Assembly: GCA_017443265.1 (NCBI GenBank)
Contig: JAFSOU010000122.1
Coordinates: 27,863-91,862, forward strand
Direction of reading: 5' to 3'
Source: Bacteroidales bacterium
GTDB lineage: Bacteria > Bacteroidota > Bacteroidia > Bacteroidales > P3
Length of the DNA stretch: 64,000 bases
A program made the translations under genes and the position numbers. Below the pieces are notes generated by a model, which was given only the letters and a program-made list of their open reading frames with translations, was not told the origin of the DNA and did no database searches. Shown here piece by piece: positions 36,681-46,659 of this stretch (positions are counted from its first letter, which is position 1; each line of letters starts with the position of its first letter).

Positions 36681-38210
36681 ATGAAAAAAATACTCGCCTT
36701 TTTCGCAGTGATGGCCGCAGTTTCGGCACAGACGGCCTTTTCGCAGGATATAACATTGACTTTCACCGGCGCCCGAACCGACGGTGCTTACGTAGTTCTC
36801 GACTCGGTGCAGGTGCAGAACATCACCCGCTCGTGGACCGAGACCGTTGTCTATCCCGACACCGTGCTGTCGTTCCCGCAATCGGGCTCGGGCATTGCCG
36901 ATGTGCAGGGTGTTGCCGCCAGTCTCTCGGCCTACCCCAACCCCTTCAACGGCGCTGTCAACGTGGCAGTAGCCATGCCGCAAAGCACTAACGCCACAGT
37001 GCAGGTCTTCAACCTTGCCGGACAGAAAATTGTTGAGCAAAGCATGGCTCTCCAAGCTGGGGACAACCTGCTCGAGGTGCGTCTGCAACAGCCTCAGGTT
37101 CACATTCTTGCAGTAACCACCCCGCAGGGACGCAGCACCATAAAGCTGATAAACAGCCGCCAAGGCTCGGAAAATGCCGTTCTGAGCCGCGGCTCAGGCG
37201 TTGTTGCCAACAAAATGCAGTCGGCACAGACTTTCCAATTTGGCGACACGCTGAAAATAGTGGGCTATACCTCGTTTCCCGGCACCACAGCGATAAGCAG
37301 GGAGATACAACGTCCAGTGAATGAAAGTGAGACCTTCGTCCTGATGTTCGAGACGGAGAGTTCGGACTATACGCTGTCGGGCGACTTCTCCGTAACGTCT
37401 AAAAAACGTGTGCGTTTCTCGTCGGGCAATCTGCAATACACCACCGTCGGCTCTCATGCTGTGGCAGGTGGCGGCACAGCCCCCGGCACTTGGCGTTTTG
37501 CTCCCCACCAGTGGGACACTATTTCAATGGGAAACAGAAACATCTCGCCCACCTACACGGGATGGATAGACCTTTTCGGCTGGGGCACAAGCGGTTGGAA
37601 CAGCGGTAATTATTTCTATCAACCCTACGACACTATGTACAGCGTAATCTCTCCCTATACCCCTCAAATTGGTTTCGGTTACGGTCCTATTGGTTATTAC
37701 GACCTTACTGGCACTTACGCCAATGCCGACTGGGGTGTTTACAACGCTATCTCCAACGGTGGCAACGAACCAGGAATGTGGCGTACCCTCACTTCGCCCG
37801 AATGGGACACCCTTTTGAACTACCGCACTACCACATCGGGCAAACGTTATGCCAAAGCCTATGTCAATGGAGTGGGAGGAATTATTATACTTCCCGATAA
37901 CTGGAGCACATCCACCTATACTCTCAACAGCACCAACACTCCCAACGCCGCCTACTCAGCCAATAATATAACCGCCACACAGTGGACCACTTTGGAGACA
38001 GCAGGCTGCGTTTTCCTGCCCGGAGCACATTTACGTGCCGGTACATTAACGGCTTGGAGCGTATATCCTTCAGGACAGTATTGGTCGGCCTCCACCAAGG
38101 ACGACTATGGTGCATACGTCTTATCTTTCAGTAACACACTTCTCAACACCACGAGCATTTATTACCGCCATTTTGGTTATTCCGTCCGCCTTGTGCAGGA
38201 TGTGCATTAA
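36681..38210 (+). CDS. Exported protein with internal T9SS-like domain and Fibrobacter-type paralogous domain
   Basis: A 509-residue protein with a signal peptide (KILAFFAVMAAVSAQTAFSQ). Residues 80-155 look like a type IX sorting-domain fold: LSAYPNPFNGAVNVAV, VQVFNLAGQKIVEQS and HILAVTTPQGRSTIKLI. Unusually it lies inside the protein and not at the C-terminus. Residues 240-505 resemble the Fibrobacter succinogenes major paralogous domain (FISUMP, TIGR02145-like): VRFSSGNLQY, WTTLETAGCVFLPGAHLR, YWSAST and YYRHFGYSVRLVQDVH. The protein is probably on the surface or in the outer membrane, and its function is unknown. Confidence 0.72.
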   Translation: MKKILAFFAVMAAVSAQTAFSQDITLTFTGARTDGAYVVLDSVQVQNITRSWTETVVYPDTVLSFPQSGSGIADVQGVAASLSAYPNPFNGAVNVAVAMPQSTNATVQVFNLAGQKIVEQSMALQAGDNLLEVRLQQPQVHILAVTTPQGRSTIKLINSRQGSENAVLSRGSGVVANKMQSAQTFQFGDTLKIVGYTSFPGTTAISREIQRPVNESETFVLMFETESSDYTLSGDFSVTSKKRVRFSSGNLQYTTVGSHAVAGGGTAPGTWRFAPHQWDTISMGNRNISPTYTGWIDLFGWGTSGWNSGNYFYQPYDTMYSVISPYTPQIGFGYGPIGYYDLTGTYANADWGVYNAISNGGNEPGMWRTLTSPEWDTLLNYRTTTSGKRYAKAYVNGVGGIIILPDNWSTSTYTLNSTNTPNAAYSANNITATQWTTLETAGCVFLPGAHLRAGTLTAWSVYPSGQYWSASTKDDYGAYVLSFSNTLLNTTSIYYRHFGYSVRLVQDVH

Positions 38211-38288
38211 TTAGTAATTAGTACTTAGTACTTAGTAATTGGTCATTGGTCGAAGGTCAAAAGACAAAGGTCAAAGGGAAATAATTAG

Positions 38289-38322
38289 TAACGGCTGATA
38301 ATCAACAGATTATCAGTCGTTA
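38289..38322. terminator. Hairpin between convergent genes
   Basis: 15-bp arms (38289-38303 and 38308-38322, one G-U) with a 4-nt loop. It lies between the convergent genes at 38210 and 38359 but has no T tract, so its role as a terminator is tentative. Confidence 0.5.
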
Positions 38323-38358
38323 ACTATATACTATTAACTGCAAACTCAAAACTACAAA

Positions 38359-39088
38359 CTACCTTCTCTGTCGTAGTATCTCGTAGAGGAACACTCCTGT
38401 GGCCACGGAGACGTTGAGCGACTGCACTTCTCCAACGATAGGCAGTTTGGCGCGGTAGTCGCTGATTTTCAGGTATTCGTTGGAGACGCCCGTCTCTTCG
38501 GCACCCATTATCAGCAGGGTGGGTTTGCGGAAATCCACATCGGTGTAAAGGTCGTTGCCTTTCTCGGTGGCGGCGCACACCTGCAGTCCCGACTGTTTGG
38601 CGTAGTTTATCACCGTTTTCAGGTTGTCCTCGCGGCACACCGGTATCCGCAGCAGAGCCCCCGACGAGGTTTTGATGGCGTCCTCGTTTATCTGTGCGCT
38701 GCCGTGGGCGGGGATGATAATGGCGTCCACGCCTGTACATTCTGCGGTACGTGCTATGGCGCCGAGGTTGCGCACGTCGGTAACGCGGTCGAGCATAAGC
38801 AGCATGGGGGTGCGTCCCTGCTCAAAAAGCAGCGGCACTATGTCGTATATACTCTGGTATTCGATGGGCGAGATAAGTGCCACCACGCCCTGATGGTTGG
38901 CGTCGCGCACGGTGCGGTTGAGTTTCTCCACTGGCACGAACTGGAAGGTGAGTCCGGCCTCGCGTATCTTCGAGCGCAGCTCGCTAATAAGCGCACCCGA
39001 AAGCCCGTTCTGCAAAAGTATTTTGTCTATCTGTTTGCCCGATTCTATGGCCTCCATCACGGGACGTATGCCGTACACGGTCTGTTGT

Positions 39089-39111
<23 letters not shown>
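38359..39111 (-). CDS. rlmB: TrmH-family 23S rRNA 2'-O-methyltransferase
   Basis: A 250-residue SPOUT methyltransferase. The N-terminal substrate-binding domain begins [20 protein letters not shown]. The C-terminal knot has the three SPOUT motifs: [37 protein letters not shown] and [20 protein letters not shown]. RlmB methylates a ribose in 23S rRNA; the name is a best guess within the TrmH family. It overlaps the LolD-like gene by 23 bp and is its downstream operon partner. Confidence 0.88.
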
Positions 39112-39745
<634 letters not shown>

Positions 39746-39755
39746 CTTTTAAATT

Positions 39756-39783
39756 GAAAGTTGAAAATTGAAAGTTGAAAATT
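39756..39783. repeat. Tandem 14-bp word repeat
   Basis: GAAAGTTGAAAATT occurs twice in tandem (39756-39769, 39770-39783) between the hutI and lolD genes. A related stretch lies at about 49576-49608. Confidence 0.65.
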
Positions 39784-39828
39784 GATTTTTTAGTTGAAAG
39801 TTATAGATTATCAATTCCGAATTCCTAA

Positions 39829-41076
39829 TTACTCATTACAAACTACCAATTCCCCATTCAGGAAAACCTTTTCCACTTTGTTGCTGCCGTAGGCGTAGGG
39901 CATAAACTCGTAGGTGGGTATCGGTTTGGTGATGAAGAAGTTAGCTTTCTTGCCCACGGCTATGCTGCCCAGTTGGTCCACCACGTCCATGGCGTAGGCG
40001 CTGTTGATGGTGGTGGCGTTGATAGCCTCTTCGGGGAGCATGCGGTAGTTTACGCAGGCCATGCTCAGTATCAGCTGCATATTACCCGAGGGCGAAGAGC
40101 CTGGGTTGCAGTCACTGGCCATTGCCACAGGCAGCCCGGCATCCATCATCTTACGCACGGGGGCGTGCACCATGTTGAGGAAAAAGGCGGCGCCCGGCAG
40201 CACGGTAGGCATTGTGGCGGAGCCGCGGAGAGCCTCTATCTCTGCGTCGCCGGTATATTCGAGGTGGTCGCAGCTGAGGGCGTTGTGACGTACAGCGCAT
40301 TGTATTCCTCCGCTGTAGGCCAGCTCGTTGGCATGTATTTTGGCACGAAGGCCGTATTTGGCTCCGGCTTCGAGCATGCGGTCGGTGTCCTCCACGTTGA
40401 AAAAGCCTTGGTCGCAGAACACGTCGATAAAGTCGGCCAGACCTTCGGCGGCGGCCTGCGGTATCATCTCGTTAATCACAAGGTCGACAAAAGCCTCCTG
40501 CCGTCCGCGGTATTCCATGGGTATGCCGTGTGCGCCCAGCAGTGTGGATTTTATAGTGAGGGGCGAAGTCTCTTTGATACGACGTATAACGCGCAGCATT
40601 TTCATCTCCGCCTCGGTGGTCATGCCGTAGCCGCTTTTTATCTCCACGGCTCCCGTGCCGTAGGCCGTCATCTCGTCGAGACGTTGCATGGCGTCGTCGT
40701 AGAGCTGTTGCTCCGAGGCCTCCTGCACACGTTTGGCGCTGTTTAGGATGCCTCCGCCGCGTTTGGCAATCTCCTCGTAGGAGAGGCCGCGAATCTTGTC
40801 GCAATACTCTATTTCGCGGCTGCCGGCGTAAACGAGGTGGGTGTGCGAGTCGCAGAACGTGGGGAACACCATGCGTCCGGTGGCGTCGTATTCCTTGTCG
40901 TAAGTGCCTTCGGGCAGGTCCTTCATCTCGCCGAAGGATGATATTTTGCCGTCCTCAACTATGAGGTATGCGTTTTTTATGGTGTCGATTCTGGCCATTT
41001 CGGCACCTTTCACCATGGTGCGCGGCGTGTGTTCCACCTGCACCAGCTCTTTTATGTTACGTATCAGGGTTTTCAT
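39829..41076 (-). CDS. hutI: Imidazolonepropionase
   Basis: A 415-residue amidohydrolase that opens imidazolone-5-propionate in histidine breakdown. The metal site is DSHTHLVYAGSREIEYCDK; other marks are GGGILNSAKRVQEAS, GTGAVEIKSGYGMTTEAEMK, LGAHGIPMEYRGR and ASDCNPGSSPSGNMQL. The gene is alone here: no hutH, hutU or ftcD is nearby, so the rest of the pathway must lie elsewhere. The protein is of normal length. Confidence 0.94.
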   Translation of the reverse strand: MKTLIRNIKELVQVEHTPRTMVKGAEMARIDTIKNAYLIVEDGKISSFGEMKDLPEGTYDKEYDATGRMVFPTFCDSHTHLVYAGSREIEYCDKIRGLSYEEIAKRGGGILNSAKRVQEASEQQLYDDAMQRLDEMTAYGTGAVEIKSGYGMTTEAEMKMLRVIRRIKETSPLTIKSTLLGAHGIPMEYRGRQEAFVDLVINEMIPQAAAEGLADFIDVFCDQGFFNVEDTDRMLEAGAKYGLRAKIHANELAYSGGIQCAVRHNALSCDHLEYTGDAEIEALRGSATMPTVLPGAAFFLNMVHAPVRKMMDAGLPVAMASDCNPGSSPSGNMQLILSMACVNYRMLPEEAINATTINSAYAMDVVDQLGSIAVGKKANFFITKPIPTYEFMPYAYGSNKVEKVFLNGELVVCNE

Positions 41077-41398
41077 TGGATGAAATTGGTTTTTTGCAAA
41101 TATGTAATTAACTCAACTTTCGCTATACGCTATACTTGTTTTTTCGGGTGCCACTGTGTGGTAGAAATCGCGCAAATCGCCCCAAATCTCACAAATAGAC
41201 ATTTGTTTGATTTGTTTTAGATTTGAAAGATTTCTCGCCGAAGGCGACCGATAATCAAGTATTTGACGCATATTCGAAAATAATAATAAATATAACGCCA
41301 TTTGTGGCCGAATATTGTGTGGGGAAGGGGATGCCGACGATTTTTGCCCACAATGTGTAATAAAAAAACGCAACCGATTGAAATTCAGTTGCGTTGTG
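41077..41398. other. Intergenic region between hutI and tRNA-Gln
   Basis: No gene seen. It contains a TCGCC-GAA-GGCGA minihairpin at 41235-41247, related to those at 36513 and 36556, and AT-rich word-like sequence. Confidence 0.5.
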
Positions 41399-41469
41399 TT
41401 GTCCTACCAGGATTCGAACCTAGACAAGCTGATCCAGAGTCAGATGTGCTACCGTTACACCATAGGACA
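41399..41469 (-). tRNA. tRNA-Gln (CTG anticodon)
   Basis: On the minus strand the 7-bp acceptor stem is TGTCCTA with TAGGACA, followed by discriminator A. The anticodon loop is CTCTGGA, so the anticodon is CTG, which reads glutamine CAG codons. The T arm (CTAGG-TTCGAAT-CCTGG) fits the standard fold. The 3' CCA is not encoded. Confidence 0.93.
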
Positions 41470-41671
41470 ATGAAAAAACTTCTGTCGTTTCGTTTTTTGG
41501 GATTGCAAAAGTACGACTTTTTTCCGTTTCTGCAAAATTTTTCTGCATTTTTTTTGACAAGTGTCTGAATTATAAAAAGTTGAAAAGGCGCTTTTGCCTG
41601 CCGTCATGCTTGTTTTCGTTCTCCGCAAGTGGTGTTTGGTGAGTTTTTTTTGTTAGATTGGACGTTTTTTC

Positions 41672-41702
41672 TTTGAAAAACAGTTTTTTATTTGTACCTT
41701 TG
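41672..41702 (+). promoter_or_regulatory. Promoter of the Mrp-family gene
   Basis: A full Bacteroidota promoter: TTTG at 41672-41675 (-33) and TACCTTTG at 41695-41702 (-7), 19 bp apart, 26 bp before the ATG. Confidence 0.8.
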
Positions 41703-41728
41703 CTACACACATAATAAACACGTGAACG

Positions 41729-42802
41729 ATGCAAATAACTAAAACACAGATAGAAATGGCGTTGTCGCACGTCGACGACCCCGATTTGGGACAAAACCTT
41801 GTCCACCTTGGAATGATTGAAAACATAGCCATAGACGGCCTTCGTGTGAGTTTCGACTTGGTGCTCACCACCCCTGCCTGTCCTATGCGCGCCAAAATGA
41901 GCAACGACTGCGTTGAGGCTATCCACAAATATGTGGACCCCAATATCGAAGTTGTGGTGAACACCACCGCACGTGTGCAGCCCGCCCCCGACAAAAATGC
42001 CATGTTCCCCAGTATCAAAAACGTTATTGTGGTGGCCTCCGGCAAAGGCGGCGTGGGCAAGTCCACCGTGGCTGTGAATCTGGCTGTGGCTCTGGCCAAC
42101 ACCGGCGCAAAGGTGGGACTGATGGACGCCGATTTCTACGGACCTTCCATCCCCATCATGTTCGACATCAAGCGTCAGGACATACTTGGCGAGGAGCACG
42201 ACGGCAAGATGTACATGCTGCCTTTCGAGAAATACAACGTCAAGCTGATGTCCGTCGGCTTTATGGTGGACCCCGACAAGGCCGTGGTGTGGCGCGGACC
42301 GATGGTCTCCGGCGCACTGAAACAGCTGCTCACCGAGACGTGGTGGGGCGACATCGACTACCTTGTGGTGGATATGCCTCCGGGAACCGGCGATGTGCAA
42401 CTGACTATTGCCCAGACACTTCCCGTAACGGGTGCCATCATTGTAAGCACACCGCAGAAAGTGGCTCTGGCCGACGTGGTGCGCGGCGTGGAGATGTTCC
42501 AAAATCCCGACATCAACATTCCTGTGCTTGGCTTTGTCGAAAACATGGCCTACTTCACCCCCGCCGAGCTGCCCGACAATAAATACTACATCTTCGGCAA
42601 AGAGGGCTGCCGCCGCCTCTCCGAGGAGATGAACATACCTCTGCTTGGCGAGATACCGCTGGTGCAGAGCATTGCCGACAGCGGCGACAGCGGCCGTCCC
42701 GTGGCGCTGTTCAGCGAGAACGCCACCCCCGAATCGGAGGCCTTCACAGCCTTCGCCGAAAACGTGGCCAAACAGCTTTCGATACTGAATCATAAAAAGT
42801 AA
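41729..42802 (+). CDS. Mrp/NBP35-family iron-sulfur cluster carrier ATPase
   Basis: A 357-residue protein with an N-terminal DUF59 domain (THIDH-like TQIEMALSHVDDPDLG, VLTTPACPMRAKM) and a P-loop ATPase domain: VASGKGGVGKSTVAVNLAVA, MDADFYGPSIPIMF and LVVDMPPGTGDVQLT. NBP35-type proteins assemble and deliver [4Fe-4S] clusters in the cytoplasm. The family's usual C-terminal Cys pair is replaced here by EGCRRL in IFGKEGCRRLSEEM, with only one Cys. Length is normal. A LytTR regulator follows 11 bp later. Confidence 0.92.
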   Translation: MQITKTQIEMALSHVDDPDLGQNLVHLGMIENIAIDGLRVSFDLVLTTPACPMRAKMSNDCVEAIHKYVDPNIEVVVNTTARVQPAPDKNAMFPSIKNVIVVASGKGGVGKSTVAVNLAVALANTGAKVGLMDADFYGPSIPIMFDIKRQDILGEEHDGKMYMLPFEKYNVKLMSVGFMVDPDKAVVWRGPMVSGALKQLLTETWWGDIDYLVVDMPPGTGDVQLTIAQTLPVTGAIIVSTPQKVALADVVRGVEMFQNPDINIPVLGFVENMAYFTPAELPDNKYYIFGKEGCRRLSEEMNIPLLGEIPLVQSIADSGDSGRPVALFSENATPESEAFTAFAENVAKQLSILNHKK

Positions 42803-42813
42803 ATCATTGTCAA

Positions 42814-43281
42814 ATGATTGAGTTTCTGACAATAAAGAGTGGCGCAAAGTTGTTCCGTTTTGAGCACAATGATATCCTATATATCGAAGCTGCAAAGAAC
42901 TACAGCGATGTGCATATTGCCGGAAGCAACAAAATAGATACTTTTTCAATTCAGATTGGTGAGATTGCAGATTATATCCGTAGTCAATTGAAACAGACTG
43001 CCAGTTCTTTTATTCGAGTGGGTAAAAGTTTGATAATCAATAGAAACTACGTTCAGTGCATAGATGTATCGAACGGGAAGCTGGAACTGTATTGCGGAGT
43101 GGGTCGAGCAATCGAATGCGATGTTTTCAAATATTCAAGCAATGATTACGACAAAGATAGGAAGAAATATCGCACAGAGACTTCGCCCGAATACCAGATG
43201 CGAAATACAAACATAAAAATAGAACTGTCAGCCTCGCGCGAAGCCTTGATCAAATTACGTGACGAACTTTTGGAGGATTAA
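42814..43281 (+). CDS. LytTR DNA-binding protein
   Basis: A 155-residue regulator made almost only of a LytTR domain (about residues 14-105): FRFEHNDILYIEAAKNYSDV, FIRVGKSLIINRNYVQCID and LELYCGVGRAIECDV. LytTR domains bind DNA repeats, usually as the output of a two-component response regulator, but there is no receiver domain here. The C-terminal 40 residues are polar. It lies in a probable operon with a membrane protein 4 bp downstream, which it may control. Confidence 0.85.
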   Translation: MIEFLTIKSGAKLFRFEHNDILYIEAAKNYSDVHIAGSNKIDTFSIQIGEIADYIRSQLKQTASSFIRVGKSLIINRNYVQCIDVSNGKLELYCGVGRAIECDVFKYSSNDYDKDRKKYRTETSPEYQMRNTNIKIELSASREALIKLRDELLED

Positions 43282-43285
43282 CGTT

Positions 43286-44158
43286 ATGAAAGACACGGAT
43301 ATAGAAGTTTTGGGCAGCAAGCCGAAACCCGACAACTCCGGCAAACGCCGCACCGCACTGCTGGTGGTAATACTTGTATTGATAGCCGCCATTGTGGTGG
43401 TGCTGATTTTACTGCTGCGACAAAACGGGGCTGATGCCGAAATTGTTCAGCAAGATGTTGATAACAAGGAAGAAAGCATTCCCGTGGAGGGCAGCGGCGA
43501 CATCGCTACAGGCCAGCCCACTGCCGACACTGCCGATTTCCGTTGCATCGACACCATTATAGAAGGCGTGAAAATCCGCATTTTTGAAAGCGGCAACACC
43601 GCTGTTAGCCTCGCCATGTACAACGAAATCGACACTAACCCAACCGACGTGGTATTTGCAACACAAGCAGCCAACATACGAGCCGACAACCACAACGTCA
43701 TCGGAGATTTTGTAATCAATGGCGAAGTTAAAGTCAAAGGGTGTCCGAACGACATGTATCGTGGCTTTTGCGCATTGCTTGCCGACAAATTGATTATTGG
43801 CAAAGCCGAAAAAACAACATTTCTCGACTCTGCAATAATCAAAAATGGCTCCTTCTACCGTCATTGCGCTTATGTTACCGGTGGTGCTCCCGAGCAATTC
43901 GACGACCCAAAAGAGGCTATCCGTAGAGCCTTGTGCTTGAAAGGTGGCAAGGTGCTTGTGGTAGAAAGTGTGGACATAGTTACTTTGAGTAATTTTGCAC
44001 AAATTTTGCATAGACTCAATGTTGATAATGCCGTAGGTCTGATGGGCGGCAAAAACCTCGACGAATGGTACCGCACCGATAGCAGCAGAACAGTCCTCTA
44101 CCAGAATCCCTATGAACCAAACCTTAATCGCAACTACCTGATTTTCCGCAAGAAATAG
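43286..44158 (+). CDS. Membrane-anchored protein of unknown function, possibly NAGPA-like
   Basis: A 290-residue protein with an N-terminal transmembrane helix (TALLVVILVLIAAIVVVLIL, about residues 25-44) and the rest outside the cytoplasm. I chose the ATG at 43286, 4 bp after the LytTR gene. The body has DFVINGEVKVKGCPN, GFCALLADKLIIGKAE and DNAVGLMGGKNLDEWYR, which resemble the pattern of phosphodiester glycosidases (NAGPA family, with a GG near the end). The match is weak and no catalytic residue is certain. Confidence 0.5.
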   Translation: MKDTDIEVLGSKPKPDNSGKRRTALLVVILVLIAAIVVVLILLLRQNGADAEIVQQDVDNKEESIPVEGSGDIATGQPTADTADFRCIDTIIEGVKIRIFESGNTAVSLAMYNEIDTNPTDVVFATQAANIRADNHNVIGDFVINGEVKVKGCPNDMYRGFCALLADKLIIGKAEKTTFLDSAIIKNGSFYRHCAYVTGGAPEQFDDPKEAIRRALCLKGGKVLVVESVDIVTLSNFAQILHRLNVDNAVGLMGGKNLDEWYRTDSSRTVLYQNPYEPNLNRNYLIFRKK

Positions 44159-44212
44159 CATAGCTTTCGGTGGTCGCTTATCTAAAATGGCCTTTTTTTT
44201 CAAAAAAAAGTG

Positions 44213-44220
44213 TATATTTG
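44213..44220 (+). promoter_or_regulatory. Promoter -7 element of the glutathione peroxidase gene
   Basis: TATATTTG followed by CA, 124 bp upstream of the ATG. The leader is AT-rich. Confidence 0.6.
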
Positions 44221-44343
44221 CAGATACAAAAACATCTATTAATCGATATAAAAAACACATAACAACGTATTACCTTTACGGAAATTGAAAAATTAGAACT
44301 TGCTACAAATCATTATTTTGAAACATTAAAAACATCTACTAAT

Positions 44344-44949
44344 ATGAAAAAAATCGTTTTGGCAATTATGATTGCTGTTTTCGGTGGGGCTGTGGCTCAG
44401 AATTCCATTTATGATATCAAGGCTGTGAACGCCGACGGACAGACAGTTTCGCTGTCGCAGTACCGTGGCAAGGTGCTTCTGATAGTGAACACCGCCACAG
44501 AATGTGGTTTCACGCCTCAGTATGGCGAGTTGGAAGCCATTTACGAGGGTTTTGGCGGCATGGGTTTCGAAATACTCGATTTTCCCTGCAACCAGTTCGG
44601 CGGTCAGGCACCGGGAACCATCACCGAAATACGCAATTTCTGCACCCGTTACAATGTCAGCTTCGCGCAGTTCGACAAAGTTGACGTAAACGGCGCCAAT
44701 GCCCATCCTTTGTTCACTTTTCTGAAAAAGAAACAAACTTTCAAGGGCTTCGACAAGGACAACCCCATGACTCCCCAAATGGATAAGATGTTGCAGAAAC
44801 TGCATCCCGACTATAAAAAGACCTCCGACATCAAATGGAATTTCACTAAGTTCCTTGTCGACCAGGACGGCAAAGTGGTGGCACGTTTCGAGCCTACTGC
44901 CGAAATCGATAAGATTGCCATGGCAATTGAAGCGCTGTTGAAAAAATAG
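44344..44949 (+). CDS. Exported glutathione peroxidase-family protein
   Basis: A 201-residue peroxidase with a signal peptide (MKKIVLAIMIAVFGGAVAQN), so it acts outside the cytoplasm. Family marks are the peroxidatic C54 in NTATECGFTPQY, the Gln/Trp partners in LDFPCNQFGGQAPGT and KWNFTKFLVDQDGKV, and a C-terminal helix. It is a Cys enzyme and not a selenoprotein. Such non-mammalian homologues mostly reduce peroxides with thioredoxin. The convergent ABC transporter gene stops 15 bp away. Confidence 0.92.
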   Translation: MKKIVLAIMIAVFGGAVAQNSIYDIKAVNADGQTVSLSQYRGKVLLIVNTATECGFTPQYGELEAIYEGFGGMGFEILDFPCNQFGGQAPGTITEIRNFCTRYNVSFAQFDKVDVNGANAHPLFTFLKKKQTFKGFDKDNPMTPQMDKMLQKLHPDYKKTSDIKWNFTKFLVDQDGKVVARFEPTAEIDKIAMAIEALLKK

Positions 44950-44963
44950 GCGTCGGACGGCAC

Positions 44964-46640
44964 TTAAACCTCGTCGGAGTGGGTGATTAGCAACACTATG
45001 CGGTTTTGTGCCAGATTATCCAGCTTGTCGAAAAAACTGCGAGTGGATTGTGCGTCCATAAAGCTGGTGGGCTCGTCGAGCACTAATATGGGTGCTTTGG
45101 AGTAGAGCGCACGTGCCAGAGCCACACGTTGCCATTGTCCCATGCTCAAATCCTCGCTGTTAGCGAAATATTTGCCCAGACGTGTGTCGTAGCCCGACGG
45201 CAAGTGTTGCACAAAACTGTCGGCGGTGCTGGTTTCCAACGCCAGCCTGATACGTTCGTCGTCGGAAGTGTCAATCTCGCCAAGTTTGATATTCTCTTTA
45301 ACAGTGAAATTGTAGCGTATAAAGTCCTGAAAGATAACGCTTATGTTTTTGCGCAACTCGAAAAGGTCGAACTCGCGTATGTCGGTGCCGTCGATGTAGA
45401 TGCCGCCTTCGTTACAGTCGTAGAGGCGGTATAGCAGCTTGATAAGTGTTGTCTTGCCGAAACCGTTCTCGCCGCGTATCTGCGTTACCGAATTGGGTTT
45501 CACCGTAAGGCTGAAATTCTCCACAACGTTTTTGGAACTGTCGGGATATGCGAAAGTTACGTTGCGGAACTCGATGCCTTGCAGTATCCTTGCAGGGAAA
45601 GGTTTGGGGTTGGACGGGGTAACGATGTTGGGTTTTAGTTTCAGGAATTCGAACAAATTGCGGATAAATAGTTTGTTGTCGTAAAGACTTGTTGTTCCGC
45701 TTATCAGATTCTCGAGATACGACTGTCCGCGACGGAAGGCCTCGAAAAGCATCACGAAACTGCCGATGGTGATGGCTCCGCCCACGGTGCCGCGTATCAG
45801 CATAAACACAATGAAAAATAGTGCCGCTGTTTCGAACACTATGGCCAAGATATCAAGTACCGAAAGACGCATGTTAATCCTAATTACCTGGCGTCGAATG
45901 ACTTTGCGCAGGCGGTTGAACCTGTTTCGGAAATATCCTGCCAAGCCGAAAGTGCGTATCTCTTTGGCGGAGACGCGGTTTGTAAGCAGTGCCGACAGGT
46001 AGTTGGCCGTGCGGAACAGCTGGGTGTGGTTTTTGTTCCAGTAGTACAGTTTGCGTGATTTGTACAGCTTGACGATGAAGTCGGGCAGACAGGCGAAAAT
46101 CATCACAAAAATGACCAGCCAGGAGAACGAGGCAAGAATCACCACCGTTCCCGCAAGGGATATGAGGCTCCCGACGATGGAGGTGAAACTGCCAAGAATC
46201 TGCATCGGGCGGTACGATGCTTCCTGCTGAGCGCGGTGGAAAGTGTCGTGGTATTCGGAGTTGTCGTAGTAGGCAAGGTCGAGTTCTGTGCTTTTCTTGT
46301 GCAGGCTGTTGCTGATGTAGTCGCTGAGTTTTTGTGTAAGGAAGGTGGTTGCCAACTTGCCGGCGAGGGTCATCAGGCGGTTGAGCAGAAAAATGCCGCA
46401 GAAAAACAGTACGTAAACCAGAGCCTCGGATGTGTGGAAATGGCCGCTGGTTATGGAAAGGGTAACAAAATCAATGAGCAGCTTAAGGATGTACAGGCTT
46501 ACCAACGGCAATATGCTCTGTATCACGGTGATGAGTATCTTGGCTATGAACAGTTTCCTGTCGCAGCGATACATCATCAGCAGCGAATTGCAGATGTTGC
46601 CCAAGTCGGCTTTCCAGTTGTTTTTCCTGCTGTTTTTCAA
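44964..46640 (-). CDS. ABC exporter with permease and ATPase, shortened at the C-terminus
   Basis: A 558-residue half-transporter. Residues 1-320 hold the membrane domain with several hydrophobic spans, such as ILITVIQSILPLVSLYILKL. The ATPase domain starts at about residue 355: Walker A RGENGFGKTTLIK, Q-loop ISVIFQDFIRYNFTVKEN, signature LSMGQWQRVALARALYS (LSMGQ in place of LSGGQ), Walker B PILVLDEPTSFMD and H-loop LLITHSDEV, directly followed by the stop. Typical exporters continue about 25-40 residues past the H-loop. The substrate is unknown. Confidence 0.85.
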   Translation of the reverse strand: MKNSRKNNWKADLGNICNSLLMMYRCDRKLFIAKILITVIQSILPLVSLYILKLLIDFVTLSITSGHFHTSEALVYVLFFCGIFLLNRLMTLAGKLATTFLTQKLSDYISNSLHKKSTELDLAYYDNSEYHDTFHRAQQEASYRPMQILGSFTSIVGSLISLAGTVVILASFSWLVIFVMIFACLPDFIVKLYKSRKLYYWNKNHTQLFRTANYLSALLTNRVSAKEIRTFGLAGYFRNRFNRLRKVIRRQVIRINMRLSVLDILAIVFETAALFFIVFMLIRGTVGGAITIGSFVMLFEAFRRGQSYLENLISGTTSLYDNKLFIRNLFEFLKLKPNIVTPSNPKPFPARILQGIEFRNVTFAYPDSSKNVVENFSLTVKPNSVTQIRGENGFGKTTLIKLLYRLYDCNEGGIYIDGTDIREFDLFELRKNISVIFQDFIRYNFTVKENIKLGEIDTSDDERIRLALETSTADSFVQHLPSGYDTRLGKYFANSEDLSMGQWQRVALARALYSKAPILVLDEPTSFMDAQSTRSFFDKLDNLAQNRIVLLITHSDEV

Positions 46641-46659
46641 TATTTTGCGTTTTATTGTG

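Noticed and set aside
41570..42949. 459-codon minus-strand frame over the Mrp gene
   Set aside because: Antisense to a gene with clear Walker motifs and a full promoter; the His-rich composition is typical of a shadow frame.
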